From Saururus chinensis (Eukaryota; Streptophyta; Magnoliopsida; Piperales; Saururaceae): a DNA stretch of 64,000 nucleotides. The notes under the pieces were generated by a model. That model made no database searches. It was not told the DNA's origin and saw only the letters and a list, made by a program, of their open reading frames with translations. Position numbers and translations under genes: made by a program. Shown here piece by piece: positions 45,980 to 58,388 of this stretch; position 1 is the first letter of the stretch, and every line of letters begins with the position of its first letter. The DNA lies in NCBI GenBank assembly GCA_035235625.1, contig CP141140.1:68092782-68156781 (forward strand), written 5' to 3'.

Positions 45980-48900
45980 AGTGTTTAATATTCATCTAAT
46001 CGACCTAGCAGATCACTAGATTGCTCCTAAAACTTGTACTTTGGCAAAGTAAGAATTAAGAGTTATAGCCTCTATGCGCGAGAATTTGTTTAAGAAACAG
46101 AAACAATAAAAACCAAATCTCTATGCACATTCATTATCAATCTATCAACAATTCAAACCACATGCATGCAAGAACACACAAGTTTTTTACATGGAAAATA
46201 CCAGGTAGGGTAAAAAACAATGGTAGCTACTCTCATACTAAAATCAATAAACTAGCAAAAAAGACCTTACATGACATTAGCAAACCACCAACCTCTCATG
46301 GAAACTCTTACACAACTCCCTCTTGTCGAGATCACCTTCTTCTTTTGTTGCTACTCTTAAAGTCCTCTCCTCCAAGTCTTGAAGCTTTTTTCCTTTGTGC
46401 TTTGTCTTTGTCTCCTTGTAATCTCCTCAACCAAAGTCCTCTTGATTTGATTTTAGCTTTGAGTCTATTCAATCACCCATTGAAGAATTGGCTAGCAATC
46501 TCCTCAGGTTTGTGCGTCAATAACTCTCTTTTTTCTTTGCTGTGTGTCTCTTCTTAATAAATGTCTTTCTTCTTTGTTGTGTGTCTCTTCTCAATCAATC
46601 ACAATTAAAACTAATCACTCAAGCATAATGATGATTTCGATAGAAATAAGAAAAATGACTTATCCAATTTTTCTCTCAAACTCTAGGTTTTTCTCCCTTT
46701 AATTTTGTGTTTATATAGCCTTTATGTAGGTCATTAAGTCTGTTTAGGTCATATACTCTAATTAGAAATGATTTTTTTCTCAAAAAGCTTAAACTAGGTA
46801 ACTTTGATAGACAACCATGGATATGTTCCAACAGGAATCGACGGATCACTATTTCGTTTAAGGTAAAATTCATTAAGCGATTGATCTCTTGCATGTGTCA
46901 ATCGATTGAAAACCTCTCTGCCATAAATTGCAAAGACTTATTCAAGGGCCAATCGATCAGTCTATTTAGTATCAATCGATGCGTACTAATTTCCCAATTT
47001 TACCCAAATTTTGACTAAAACTTGTAGAATCACTTTAATTGATTGTTCCTAATCAAAACTAAATGATTTGTGTATGTGATTTTGTGGTAATAAACATTTT
47101 ACCTTTAGCACTCAACTAAGCCTTTAACCTTGAACTTTCATAATATGTTTACTCCTATTTTTCGAGTCAATCAATTCCAAATATGATTTGACCACAACAA
47201 TATTTAGTCAGACTCCTAAGACTAAAACGTAAATGAAGTTTATGCATTGTTTTAATCATCAAAATTAGTCAATTACATGCCTCATATAACATAAGGATTT
47301 TATAAAGAAAGGCTCTCTTCAGCTTTCTTTTTGGGTTTGGCTTTTTAGGAGATTGTTAGGGTACTCAAACATTGTGTGGGTATACTTATGATCATTATCA
47401 CTTTCATCCTCATTAGATTCTTCTTTGGTTTTCAAAATATTAGTTTTCATGGACATCTTCTTAGAGCCATTTGTTTCCCCTTACTTTTCTCTAACACTCC
47501 CCTCTTGTGATCGTAAGATTCTTCTTGCATTTCAAAGGTTCTTAGTTCCATATGAGTTCCTTTATGTCTAAGATATCGATTATATTTAATTCATTGATGA
47601 TTGCTACATGGACTATGAACTTACAAGAAAGGGACCTAAGGATTTTTCTTACAACTATGTAGACAGCTGTCAATTCACATAGTTGTTCACGAGTATTAAC
47701 AATGTCGAAAACCTTAAGACATTACCCATACACAGTTTCTTCTTCTCCCATCATTATATCTTCAAATTCTAGTTTGAGTATCTGAAACCTAGAGATCTTA
47801 ACAGCTTCGGTTCCCTCATTGTACTAGATAAGTTTATTCCAAGCTACCTTAGCATAGTGCAATTAGAAATCAACCCATGTTGACTTTTCCTTAACACATT
47901 AAACAATGCACTCAAGCCATTACAATTATGATCAACCAATTTTATGTCATTCTTATCCCAATCATACTCATCTTTCACAATTTGATTCTCTTCCTTATCC
48001 TTGGTCAATAGCGGACTCCAACCCTTAAATCACAGTTTTCTATGTGCAACCATCTAAAGCTTGAATAAAGGCACTCATCCAACTTTTTCAATAGGAAAAG
48101 TTTTGAGAGTTTAATATCCATTTATATGGCGATAGCATACTACTAGATTACCCCTGGTCTGATTATCTTAAAAAGATAAAGACTACGAGTTCTAACCTCT
48201 ATGCGCATGAATTTCTAGTAAGCAAATCCAAATCAATGTAATGAAAAACCCAAATCAGGGTAAAAACCACAACACCCACTCTTGGCCTAAAATCGATGTA
48301 CTAGATATTATGATACTACATAGACACAAGAAAACTACAAACCTTTTTTTATTGACTCTAACCAAAACTCATTTTTTCTTAAATCTCCAACAAAACTCCT
48401 CTAATTACTAGCCTTCAAATCTTCTCCTCAAGCATTTGAACTTTTCCAATCTACTTGCTTTGTCTTTTCCACCTAGCCTCCACAACAAGCTCCTCTTGTT
48501 CTTTGACTTTAGCCTTGATCCTCTTCAATTCCTTTGAAGATTTTCAACAACTTCTCTTTAATTTGCTGCGTGCAAGACTCTTCTCTCAGTTGCATATCTT
48601 CATGAAATCAACATTAACATAAGCATGAAGCTCAAAGATGATCTCCTCTAGGAAAATGTGGAAAAGGATCTCTCATCTCTTCTATATGAATTTCTAGGTT
48701 TTCCAATCTTCAATTTCATAATTACCTAGCCTTTAAATAGTACATTAAGTCAGTTTAAGTATTTGACTTCAATTAGAAATAAAATCTCTTTCGAAAATGC
48801 TGAAAATTAGGCAACGAACAAAGATAGTGATGATCTTTTAACACATCGACCGATTGTTCATTGTATTAATTAGGGTACGACACTGCTAGCAATTGATCTT

Positions 48901-49312
48901 TTAATGATGTGATTGATCGATAAACTCTCAACTTAATTTTACAAAGACTGATTCAAGTGACAATTGATCGATTTCTTAAGTGCAAAGTACAACAATCGAT
49001 CGTTGAATAGTAATTTTACTATTTTACCCTAATTCAGTCTGAAACTTAAAAAATCACTTAATTCACACACTCTAAGCTAATCTAAGTGAATTTTATACAA
49101 ATTATCCTTTTACCTTCAACACTCTGCATAGTCTTCAACCTTAATTGATAAGAACATGTCTTCTCCTAATTTTCAAGTCAATTAATTTTAAATCTGACTC
49201 GACCACAACTAAATCTAGTCAGATTCCTAAGACTAAAACATACTTGAAGTTTCGACATTGTTTTGATTATCAAAATTAGCTAATTACAATACATATTTCT
49301 CATATGTTCTTT
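45980..49312 (-). mobile_element. Gag-only Ty1/copia-type element, broken
   Basis: Two LTRs in the same orientation, about 45,980-47,291 (1.31 kb) and 48,107-49,312 (1.2 kb), share paired stretches such as CTCTATGCGC, CTTTGTCTTT and CTCCTAAGACTAAAAC. They enclose only about 0.8 kb, which reads on the minus strand as a copia gag. There is no room for pol, so it resembles a non-autonomous copia derivative. The LTRs are well diverged and the gag is broken, so it is old. LTR ends are given to within about 10 bp. Confidence 0.65.
47300..48060 (-). pseudogene. Copia gag (UBN2-type) remnant
   Basis: The minus strand shows EYDWDKNDIKLVDHNCNGL near 47,950, NEGTEAVKISRFQILKLEFE near 47,800 (compare the AWDxLxxxYEGTxxVKxxKLQxLxxxFE pattern of copia gag) and an RRILRSLPxKF-like stretch near 47,630. 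Its position between the LTRs fits. Broken. Confidence 0.6.
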
Positions 49313-50568
49313 CAATTTTGACCATCGAATAGGGGAGTATGTTCAAGGGATTTCCTAGGTCACCATGCTCAGCCATGCTATTGTTTGAGTTAGACATTAT
49401 CGCACAAGCAAGAGAAAGAACAAGCAATCTATGACAAGATAAGAGAGAACATTCTCCAACAAAAGCACATTAAGAAAAAACAAGCAATTCTTGCATGTTT
49501 GAGCAACAATAGCAAGAAAATATGATAGCAATTACAAAAATAAGATTAAAATTCCTCATCTACCATTTGAGACTTTAATACCAACTACTAAATAGAGGAC
49601 CACCACAATGCCTCTATTCTAATTATTTTAGAAAGATAAATACTACAAGATGTGGCCTTTTTAAGCAAGATTTATAGATTAAGAACTAAATTATGCTTTA
49701 AGGTTGATTATCTAATTGAATATAATTAGTATTAAATGATTATTGTACTCAAGTGGGCCACTTTATATTGCTTGCACTCTCCCCTTGTCATATATTTGGG
49801 CTCTCAAGGTCGGGGTCATGATATAGACCTTGAGTCGTATATAGCAATCTCAGAGACATCTTGATTAGATACTTTTACATATGGAGCAAAGACTTTGGGT
49901 ACATAGCCAAATCCAGTTTTAGGGTTTAAGCTAGTCAATCGATCTCCTAGGGTCTAAGCCAGATTTCATTAAGTTGTGCTTGACCAATCTCATGTTCTCA
50001 TGATTAGTCTACCTGAGTAGATCAATTGCCCTACAGGAAAGTTTTCTAATTTAGTCCAATTTGATCCCTACTTGGGCCATACTCTATTTTGAAGCCCTCT
50101 ACACTATAAATATGAGTGTTCCTTGGCTACCTAAAAGAGAGAAGTCTTTTTTATTGCCAAAAGAACCCTAGACTTCAACCTAGTTAGTTCTCTCCCTTTT
50201 CTCCTCTTTTGTGATGCACTCTTGACACTAAGTGCTTCTTCTCATTCATTATTTCATACTTTGAGTCCACAATCCTTTTAGAAGTCATTTTTCAAGTGTT
50301 GAAGGTTGTGAAATGAGTTTTCACAAAAACCCTATGTCAAGGTTGAAGTTTTTCTTCATTGTTGTTAGTTGAATCATTGGATGTGATTGATCATTTTTTG
50401 TAGATATCTAGAGGTGATTTTGTAATGGTGGAAGAATAGAAAACAAAGGATACACCATGGACATTGGACTCATGTAAAGTAGAGTTAAAGTTATATGGGA
50501 TATAAATTGCTGGAAAGTATATTTGAGATAAAGTGACTTTCTGTGCTCAGATCTATTCTATAGTGCAT
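49313..50568 (+). other. AT-rich stretch with LTR-like promoter
   Basis: A plus-strand TATA box (CTATAAATA, 50,104-50,112) with a pyrimidine-rich leader (50,185-50,260) looks like an LTR core promoter. I did not find matching ends. No gene is supported. Confidence 0.35.
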
Positions 50569-50571
50569 TAA

Positions 50572-51100
50572 GAGGCTATTTGGGTAAGGAATTTTTTAGA
50601 AACAAAATTTAATTTTTTTTAATTAATTCAATTGATTCAACATCAAATCAAAATTGAGGACGGTAATAGAATTTGTTAGACTAAATTCGGATAGAATTTC
50701 AAACTCATATCTACATTTTTATATTAATATAATTCTCTCTTCTAAACTCGGATATGGATGTTCTTAGTATTGTTGTGCTCATGTTGAAGAGCCTTATCAA
50801 ATAAGACCTCACATGGGTAAATTATTTTGAACTTTTAAAGTAAGCCCTACTTATAAACATGCTTCTCAAGACTCAAATTGATATGATAGGTAATAATTAA
50901 AAAATAATTAATTTCAAAATGGGGGGTGAGGCTCAAATCGGTGATTCCGTCATAACATGCTTGAATCAGCCTTCAGGCGGATGTTTTAATTATGCCCAAT
51001 TTCTACACCTAACTATGATTCAGCTGGATTCAGCTGATTCCTCATGGAATTGATATGAAATAAGGAGAATCTTACCCAAATTTAAAACCTAAATAACCCT
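50572..51100. mobile_element. Small inverted-repeat element, Tourist/Harbinger-like
   Basis: Left end GAGGCTATTTGGGTAAG; right end, reverse-complemented, GGGTTATTTAGGTTTTAAAT. It is flanked by TAA at 50,569-50,571 and 51,101-51,103, the duplication typical of Harbinger-type MITEs. 529 bp, no coding capacity. The terminal match is imperfect, so the family is tentative. Confidence 0.5.
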
Positions 51101-51303
51101 TAAGTTTAAGTTGTCGGATAGATCCAATGATTTTTTACCCAGATGTTTTAATTATGCCCAATTTCTACACCTAACCATGATTCAATTGGATTCAGCTGAT
51201 TCCTCACGGAATTGATATGAAATCAGGAGAATCTTACCCAAATTTAAAACCTAAATAACCCTTAAGTTTAAGTTGTTGGATAGGTCCAATGATTTTTTAC
51301 CCT
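50980..51303. repeat. 162-bp tandem duplication over the MITE right end
   Basis: Two copies starting GATGTTTTAATTATGCCC at 50,980 and 51,142, over 95 percent alike by eye. The copy includes the right end of the MITE and about 40 bp of flank, so the duplication came after insertion. Confidence 0.9.
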
Positions 51304-51417
51304 TAGTTTAGATTTTTTACTTATTTGGTTATTCGCTTCAAATAATATGATTGAATGTTTAGTGATATAGATGGATGTTTACTATTAAAATAATAAATTA
51401 AAAAAGGGAAAAGTTAA

Positions 51418-51585
51418 AATGAGCCCGGGCTCACGCGCGCCTACATGCGCCCGGGCTCATTGGGCCGTCAGATTCATCATACTGACGGGTTTAAGTGCCC
51501 TGTGAGTATCATGGGCCGTCGGATATAAATTCGACGGCTCAATAAGCCCGGGCGCACGTAGGCATGCATGAGCCCAAGCTCATAC
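51418..51585. mobile_element. GC-rich foldback MITE
   Basis: Arms of 51 bp (51,419-51,469 and 51,533-51,583) match as reverse complements at about 43 of 51 positions, and a 63-bp loop separates them. Each arm repeats the word GAGCCCGGGCTCA or a variant of it. TAA lies on both sides (51,415-51,417 and 51,586-51,588), although that is weak evidence in AT-rich DNA. Most arm mismatches are C/T or G/A changes. Confidence 0.7.
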
Positions 51586-51588
51586 TAA

Positions 51589-53953
51589 CGGGACTCATTA
51601 AAAATAGTAATAGTTCATTATATTGGTTCCTTAACCGTTTATAATCTCATAAAATTAGTTTTGCGTAACTAAGCATACATGAAGTGATGTTTAGACCATA
51701 TGACGTGATGTGTTTTGAAGCCCTTCTTTCACCTCTGATATATGAGCAAGTTTCGATCGCGTGATGTGAGAGTTTTAGCTCACATTATGCAGTCTCGAGA
51801 CTCTGAAATTTTGTCAGAAAAATGCTTAAGCCATACAAACCAAGAAATGCAAAACACAAGTAACCAAGTAATGATACAACATGTGAGGTCTACACTTCTC
51901 AACGCTTTAAGCGCTTACCATGGCATTTTCTTCCTTTCATTGTCTTCATTTTCTCTTTTGTTCGGCCTTTTTCTGTCAAGTAGTTGAAAGTTTGCACGCG
52001 AGGAACGCACATCAGTTATTATAAATGCTGTGTCCATAACAAGTCATTTCTCCTTAACCACGCATCTTTAGCGTCCAACTCATGCTATTGGGTTGGGTGG
52101 GCGTGAAAACGTTTCCTTGCTATGCTTTGTTTAAAAAAATTGGAGGTTGCAACGGCTGAGAAGTACCTCTTCCACTTGCGCTCATAATTCTCACCTCGGA
52201 AATGGGGTGAGGACACGTAAAACGTGGAGTCAAAATTAGTTGGTAGGGAACAAAATGAAATCAATGAAAACTAGTAGGTGACACATGATCTTGCGTGCCT
52301 AACTCCAAGTCTGAATATAAAATGTCCTTCATCCAACTGAAAGTGTAGAAAACTTGACAGAGTTTAGAAACAAAAGCAAGGCCGTTGATGGAAGTTACGG
52401 TTGTACGTATTGAATGAAACTCGTGGCTGTCTTAACTTGAATAAGTTATGACTAGAGAAAAATCCACAAAACTTTGAATATGTTGATAGTATTAAATATT
52501 ATAAATTTAGGTATACTTAATAGTCATTAAAGCCTGAAACAAACATAATCCCCTTATGAAGTTTTTTCTCTGTTAATTTTCTGTAAATTTTCTTAATGTG
52601 TTTCTTAGTTTATAATTTGACTTAGAGTAATCTCACTTAAAGCACTATATTAAGGTAGTTAATGATATACTTATAATTAAATTAGGACACCATTATTAAA
52701 AATCTTATAGTCTTGACCCTCCATCTAAATGTGAGTCAATGGTCTAAATTCACCACTTAAAACAGTTGGGCTACCTTATATTTTAAATAAAAAATAAGCC
52801 CAACATATGTATTAAGAAATGCATGCCTAGTACTAATTTAATTAACGCAGATAAATGAGGCCGTGGCAGCCTGTATGTAGCATGATTTCTATTGAGGAAT
52901 GCAGACAGCTAAAGGACGACAAAAAAAAAGGAGCTTTATTCCCCTTTCCAAGTTGGACGGTTTGCCACATGCGGAGCACTTCAATCCCCACCTTTCAGAC
53001 CCTAAATTGTAGGTGGACAACTATTCTACGAGTTATTTCTTTCTCACTGTGTTCACCTTTTTCTTAAGAGACCCTCAGTAAAACCTCAGCTCAAGAGGTA
53101 AAGCATGAGCTCCGGCAGTTGGATTTCGATTTATCTGTATATATTACTCAAGCCGGTGGTGGGTTTTAATCTTTAATCACCGGTCTGCCACCTTAATTAA
53201 TGTGCGTAGTCTAATTAAAATTCGACTGCTAGTAATGCTTTAATTTACAAATCAAGATTCAACGGCTCGCGATGCGTGAATTTACGCTGTCGCATGTGAG
53301 CTCGGCTGATGTTAATTTTTTTTTCTAAGTATAAATAGACATATTCTTATTCCGGTGGTGGGCAAAAGAAGTCAGACGCTGATTCCCAACAAGAATGGCC
53401 TCATAAAAAATTCGTTAAAGACTTTAGTTAAGTCAAAGTAAGAACCCCATACCCCATGTGCCTAGTTGGGAGCATCTATATTATTAATAGTTTTCAGATA
53501 ATAAGATATTGCGATTGTTAATGAATTTCAAACCGAGATTAAGGCCATGGTGTTTGTTCAAACTGCACTTCATTGATTAGAGTGAAAGTTTTAGGCTAAT
53601 TATTGTCAGGTGGGTGAATTTCCAGAAATGCAAAGATAAAACCACTGAAAAGTCGCTGACAACATGAATTGAGTGTTAGCCAGAATCCAATTTACAAACA
53701 GGGGATAAGGGTTCTCGGAATTCATCAAAAGAAAACTAGTATGGCCGTTCTTTTTACATCCTTTTTGCAGTTTGCATTATGGCATCCAGTCAATGCCTAG
53801 AACTTAGCAGTTGGTCCACAGTTGAGAATTTCCAACGCCTTTGTTTCAGTTATAGTGGTTATAAGATACTGTTTTCTCTTGGAGCCAATTTGCCCATTTT
53901 TGTACAATTTTTTATTAGTACCAACTCCTCCACAAGTATACTGCATACAGATC
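51589..53953. other. Upstream region of the expansin gene
   Basis: No TE ends and no convincing gene. Small ORFs at 51,742-51,987 and 52,855-53,067 show no known motif. The region forms the left half of a gene island of about 5 kb and probably includes the expansin promoter. Confidence 0.4.
53085..53160 (+). other. Possible tRNA-derived SINE head
   Basis: The stretch CAGCTCAAGAGGTAAAGCATG resembles the D-arm (A-box) of a tRNA, and GTTGGATTTCGATTT, about 25 bp on, resembles a B-box (GGTTCGANNC). Spacing suits a tRNA-derived SINE. No clear tail or target duplication was found, and a functional tRNA is excluded by the missing acceptor pairing. Confidence 0.3.
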
Positions 53954-53961
53954 TATATATA
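53954..53961 (+). promoter_or_regulatory. TATA box of the expansin gene
   Basis: TATATATA about 220 bp upstream of the ATG. Transcription would start near 53,980-53,995 (TTCACAACTACTCATC). With the 5'-UTR intron removed this leaves a leader of roughly 70-80 nt. Confidence 0.55.
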
Positions 53962-54055
53962 TTCGTTGATCCTCTTCACAACTACTCATCTCTCCTTAGT
54001 TCTTGCTCATACCTTCTCCTGGGGCTGTTCACATCAAGCATTGATCAGCCCTCAG

Positions 54056-54171
54056 TAAGTCATGTTTGTTTCAATTTTTTTCAAGTCGTTCAAAGTTTGT
54101 TTCCTCTTCATGCGTCCATTGATTCTTTGCAGAAATTTGACACTGAAATTGCAACTGTATTTCCTTTTCAG
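54056..54171 (+). other. Likely intron in the expansin 5' UTR
   Basis: A donor CA|GTAAGT at 54,056 and an acceptor TTCCTTTTCAG ending at 54,171 bracket 116 bp of T-rich sequence. The coding ATG lies three bases past the acceptor (GAGATGG). Confidence 0.5.
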
Positions 54172-54174
54172 GAG

Positions 54175-55233
54175 ATGGACTTTTGGGGGCTATCTGTGCT
54201 TGCTTTTCTTACCTTGGTTAGGTACGTTCAAGCTACTGGTGGTGGTTGGACTAGCGCTCATGCCACTTTCTATGGAGGGGGTGACGCCTCTGGAACAATG
54301 GGTAAGCTCTAAAAACTTGCTACAAAATTTCTGTTCCAACAGACATTGTTGTTTACCTGCTAACATTTCTTCTCGTTTGTCATGTTGAAGGGGGGGCTTG
54401 TGGGTATGGCAATTTATACAGTCAAGGCTATGGGACAAACACAGCTGCATTAAGCACAGCCCTTTTCAACAATGGATTGAGTTGCGGGGCTTGTTTCGAG
54501 ATCATGTGTGTTAATGACGGGCAGTGGTGCCTGCCTGGATCCATCATAATAACTGCCACTAATTTCTGCCCACCAAACTTTGCTCTTCCTAACAATGGAG
54601 GAGGATGGTGTAATCCCCCCCAGCATCACTTCGACCTCTCTCAGCCAGTTTTCCAACGCATAGCCAAGTACAAGGCAGGCATCGTCCCTGTTCAGTATAG
54701 AAGGTAAAATACCCAACCAGTCTCATGTCTCTGTTTTACTTACCACCTATTTGGTTTTTTCAATCCAAAATCAGTCTCCAATTTTTTCGCTCTGTTTTAC
54801 CTACTCTTTTGTCACCACTCGCCAGAGGCCCATGTGCGTTGTGTCGTTGTACAGGCCAAGATCCCTTATTTCTTTGCTCATTCTTCTTCCTACCACAAAA
54901 CTTCAATTAATTTTACTACGATTTTGCAGGGTTTCATGCGTAAAGAAGGGTGGAATCCGCTTCACAATTAATGGGCATTCCTATTTCAACTTGGTCCTCA
55001 TCACCAATGTGGCTGGTGCTGGGGATATTGTCTCAGTTTTTATCAAGGGCTCCAAAACAGACTGGCAGGCCATGTCCAGAAACTGGGGCCAGAACTGGCA
55101 GAGCAACAGCTATCTTAATGGGCAGGCCCTCTCTTTCAAGGTCACCACTAGTGACGGTCGAACTGTAGTCTCACAAAGCGTAGCTCCTCCTAACTGGTCT
55201 TTTGGTCAGACTTACAGTGGAAGCCAGTTCTGA
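54175..55233 (+). CDS. EXPA: Alpha-expansin
   Basis: Alpha-expansins are secreted cell-wall proteins that loosen contacts between cellulose and other glucans at acidic pH, without hydrolysis, and so allow wall extension. Exons: 54,175-54,301, 54,391-54,703 and 54,930-55,233, with GT-AG introns at the two classic alpha-expansin positions (after GTMG and after QYRR). The product is 247 residues, the usual size. A signal peptide covers about residues 1-20. The double-psi beta-barrel (GH45-like) domain spans about 43-150 with [15 protein letters not shown], all eight cysteines (46, 74, 77, 82, 89, 102, 116, 150) and the HFD motif (122-124). The CBM63-type domain spans about 160-240 with the tryptophan-rich WGQNW stretch. 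It ends GQTYSGSQF. No break is seen, so it looks functional. The frame is open upstream to 53,779, but the family start, signal peptide and probable leader intron all favour the ATG at 54,175. Which EXPA paralogue it is cannot be told here. Confidence 0.96.
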
Positions 55234-57008
55234 TGACGAGCTTTGTCCAAGACTAACTGCAGCACTTGAAAAACCTACACCATCCATGGCGTCCTCACAT
55301 GATGTCTAACTTTTTAACCCAATTCTCTCTTGGCATCTTCGTATCTTCTCCGTTAAGAAAAAACTATATACACTCTCATGTTTATTAGGTAGGAATACAG
55401 GATGGACCCATTTGGAAAGGGTCTCATCCTGGTTGGTATGTGTCAATATCCTTTGTTGACGGCCTCGATCAGGAGAGGCAGTTTGTTGCACCACCATGAA
55501 AGGTTGGTGGAGTATGTCCCAGTTTTATTTGAGGGCTTTTACTGATGATTGGGGAAGATAGGAGTGATCTTTCCGTTCTTTGTTTTTTGGTATTCTGATA
55601 AACTAAACCTTGGCGTGGTGTGCATGACTTGCTACCCGCTCTTTAGCAATAGGGTTCTGTTGGCTGTAAAAGCAAGAGTAACCGATATGTACAAGTGTTA
55701 TTGCGTTGTCTTGTTTTTGTTTTTATTTCTACAGCAAAAAAAAGAGTTAGTATGTTGATTTTGACTGGGAAATTGGTTGCCTGCTTCTCGCTGAAATTAC
55801 CCCTTGTCCTGTAACTGTGTTGGCCAGTTGGTGTACAATATACATGTGATGCTACGAACAAGTATAAACCATTAGAATTTGAACTCATTTGATCCCCAAT
55901 TTGCTAAAGTTCTCTCTCTATCTGGGGACTGGGGATTGGGCTGGCCAACTCTTGAAGATCTTGACGAGGGTGGAATTGGCCCAAAGTCTTTTCCTTTGAG
56001 TGCAATAAATGATTATGAGGGGCGTTTCGAACACAAAAAGAATAAGGTTGGGTGTACAACTCCCGTGTGCGGACTTGGATAACTCATGTGGGCAACTAAC
56101 ACGTGTGATTAGCAATACGCTTCTGTTTCTGCATACAATATATTTGTGTGTAGTTAATCGAAGTATACTTTTAATTTAGTAATATACTAATTATGTAATC
56201 TAGTTTTCATTATTTGCCAAAGAAAACTCCTATGCGTGCTATCTTGCAAATGTGTGGTATAAAAAGACTAAGTTACCCTCTATTTTCTTCACATTTATTT
56301 GTAAGCAGGAAATTTATACGGGATTTTATCCATCGACCATCGACCACGACGGGAAAAACCTCTAGCCTAGTCTTGTTTGTGTTGACTCTACCTCCTGACG
56401 GCATCTTCCTCTCCCGTGGCCCTCTCCTCTTTGGTTTCGTATCTACGCATTGGGCTTAATTTAGGTATTCATATAATCTTCAACATCCAATCACTTTTCC
56501 CCTGTCTAGTATTATGTCGATGAGGAACAAAATATTATAAGTACAAAATAAAGGTGTTGGGTCAAGGTTGAAAATTTTGCAAATCTTTTTTTTATAGAAG
56601 GAACACATTGTTCATCAAGGTTTGGAAATTAAGTGCTACACTGTTGTAATAACTTCCCAATTACAAAAAAAAAAAACTAAAAACTGAAAAATTGGAAACA
56701 TGTAGCAACATATTATATGCTTATTATGGTCATTTAAAAATCTCTTTTTTTTTTAATTTATAAGCTCCAATCTTAAAAAATGAACCCATAAACATCATCA
56801 ACTAATTAAAAAAAATAGTAAGTTTTTTTAACTTGACTCTAAATTGTAAAACTACAAAAATTAAGGTAAAATTGAAATTTTGAAAAATTGGAACTATAAA
56901 ACTGAAAAAATGTAAAACGGCAAAACTCCACATCCTCTTCTTCTCCTTCTCCTTCTCCGCTCCCTCTCCCTCCTCAAGTGCCTCGTTCATGTTATTCTCT
57001 TCCTCCCC
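55234..57008. other. Expansin 3' flank
   Basis: Holds the 3' UTR; no single poly(A) signal stands out. Short ACTGAAAAATTGGAAAC-like repeats recur near 56,645-56,700 and 56,880-56,935, similar to the motif seen in the MULE introns. No further gene is supported. Confidence 0.4.
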
Positions 57009-58388
57009 CACTGTCACACCCCAAAAATTTTAAAATTTATTTTCTTGGATAAAAAAGAGAAAATATTTTTTATTAAAATATTCATTAAAATATCTTGGGG
57101 TGTGAGCCAGTCATCTTTCAAACATATGAATATCAAATTAGAGTGAGAAAGTAATAAAGGTTAAACCATATCATAAATTGAAGAGGGCCTTGCCGGAGTC
57201 ATGTTTGAATACCTTGTTATATATGTCTAAATATAAATATATTAGCCCTCACATTCGTAAAATTATCAACATTTAAGTAAGATAACATTTATAAATGTCA
57301 AGTGGCCTATCAATGTCGTCCTTATTACACAACTAGTTTCCTAGATAAACTTTAATAATATAAGGCACCTACATCACACGGATGTTAAGTATATGAGTAT
57401 ACACATTGGGATAGCTAAGCAAAAATTACAACATTATAGAAAATATGTAGACAATTAAAAATTGCATTCCATAACCAACTAATGCTCAAACTCTAACATA
57501 ACAAATAAAGAGAAAGATACGGGATCACTAAATTCTATGGCAATATCAATGAGATCTCTACGACTCCCTGACATGTATATGAGAGTTAATATCATGTTCT
57601 CATAGTATACCCCTCCACAAAGTGGCTTCAAACTCTTGCTAAAGACTATCGCCCACTCCATCCACTCTATGAACTAAGGCTAACAAGGGCTCATGGGCCT
57701 AAGTGATTGAGATTCTTAACTTCCATAATCATCGAAACATTCTTTATTGTACTATAATGAAGTCATACATCTTTTAATGCTATACCCAATTTGAATCAAC
57801 ACCCGGGCCATGGAAACAGCTCTGCAAATAAAACTCTCAAGCTTTGTGGAGCCAAAAACCCATGAGTCATTCCTACATCTTGAGTCTCCTTGAAACTCAT
57901 GAGTCATTCCTCCATCATGAGTTTCCTCCACATGACTAAAAGCACCCCATTATTGGAGCCCAAACTGACATGGAGCTACAGGTGGAAAAGGGTCGAATTT
58001 GGACAAGCCCTCATCTCCAAAGGAAGGCCCAACATGGCCCTCGGGGCCGCCTGTAATGTCCCGGATTTTTATTACGATTTTCTGCTATTTCTATCTGATC
58101 ATTTTCAGCGATATATTGTGATGTTTCGGCGTATGTAGCCTCGGTATTCGTAACCGTAGAGCCGGGTCTCGGGTCAGTCGTAGGCCACGGGCCTCGACAC
58201 GCGCTTCTAACGCGAAAAATCGTTGAAGATCGGAACTGCAAAGGATAAGACAAAAAAAAAAGACAGAACGGGCTCGGGCTCGGCCGAGCCCGATCCAGAG
58301 ACTTCTGGAAGGAACAGTGCACCATCCCCTCCAGCGTCTCTCTGCCAGCCGCCGCCGGCCGCCGGTGGGCTGCAGGGCCGCCGCCACC

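Noticed and set aside
53085-53160. Functional tRNA gene
   Set aside because: Only A-box and B-box-like words are present; acceptor and anticodon stems do not pair.
53779-54174. Upstream in-frame extension of the expansin (132 codons)
   Set aside because: No similarity to expansins, places the signal peptide internally, starts before the TATA box, and is better explained by a leader with an intron.
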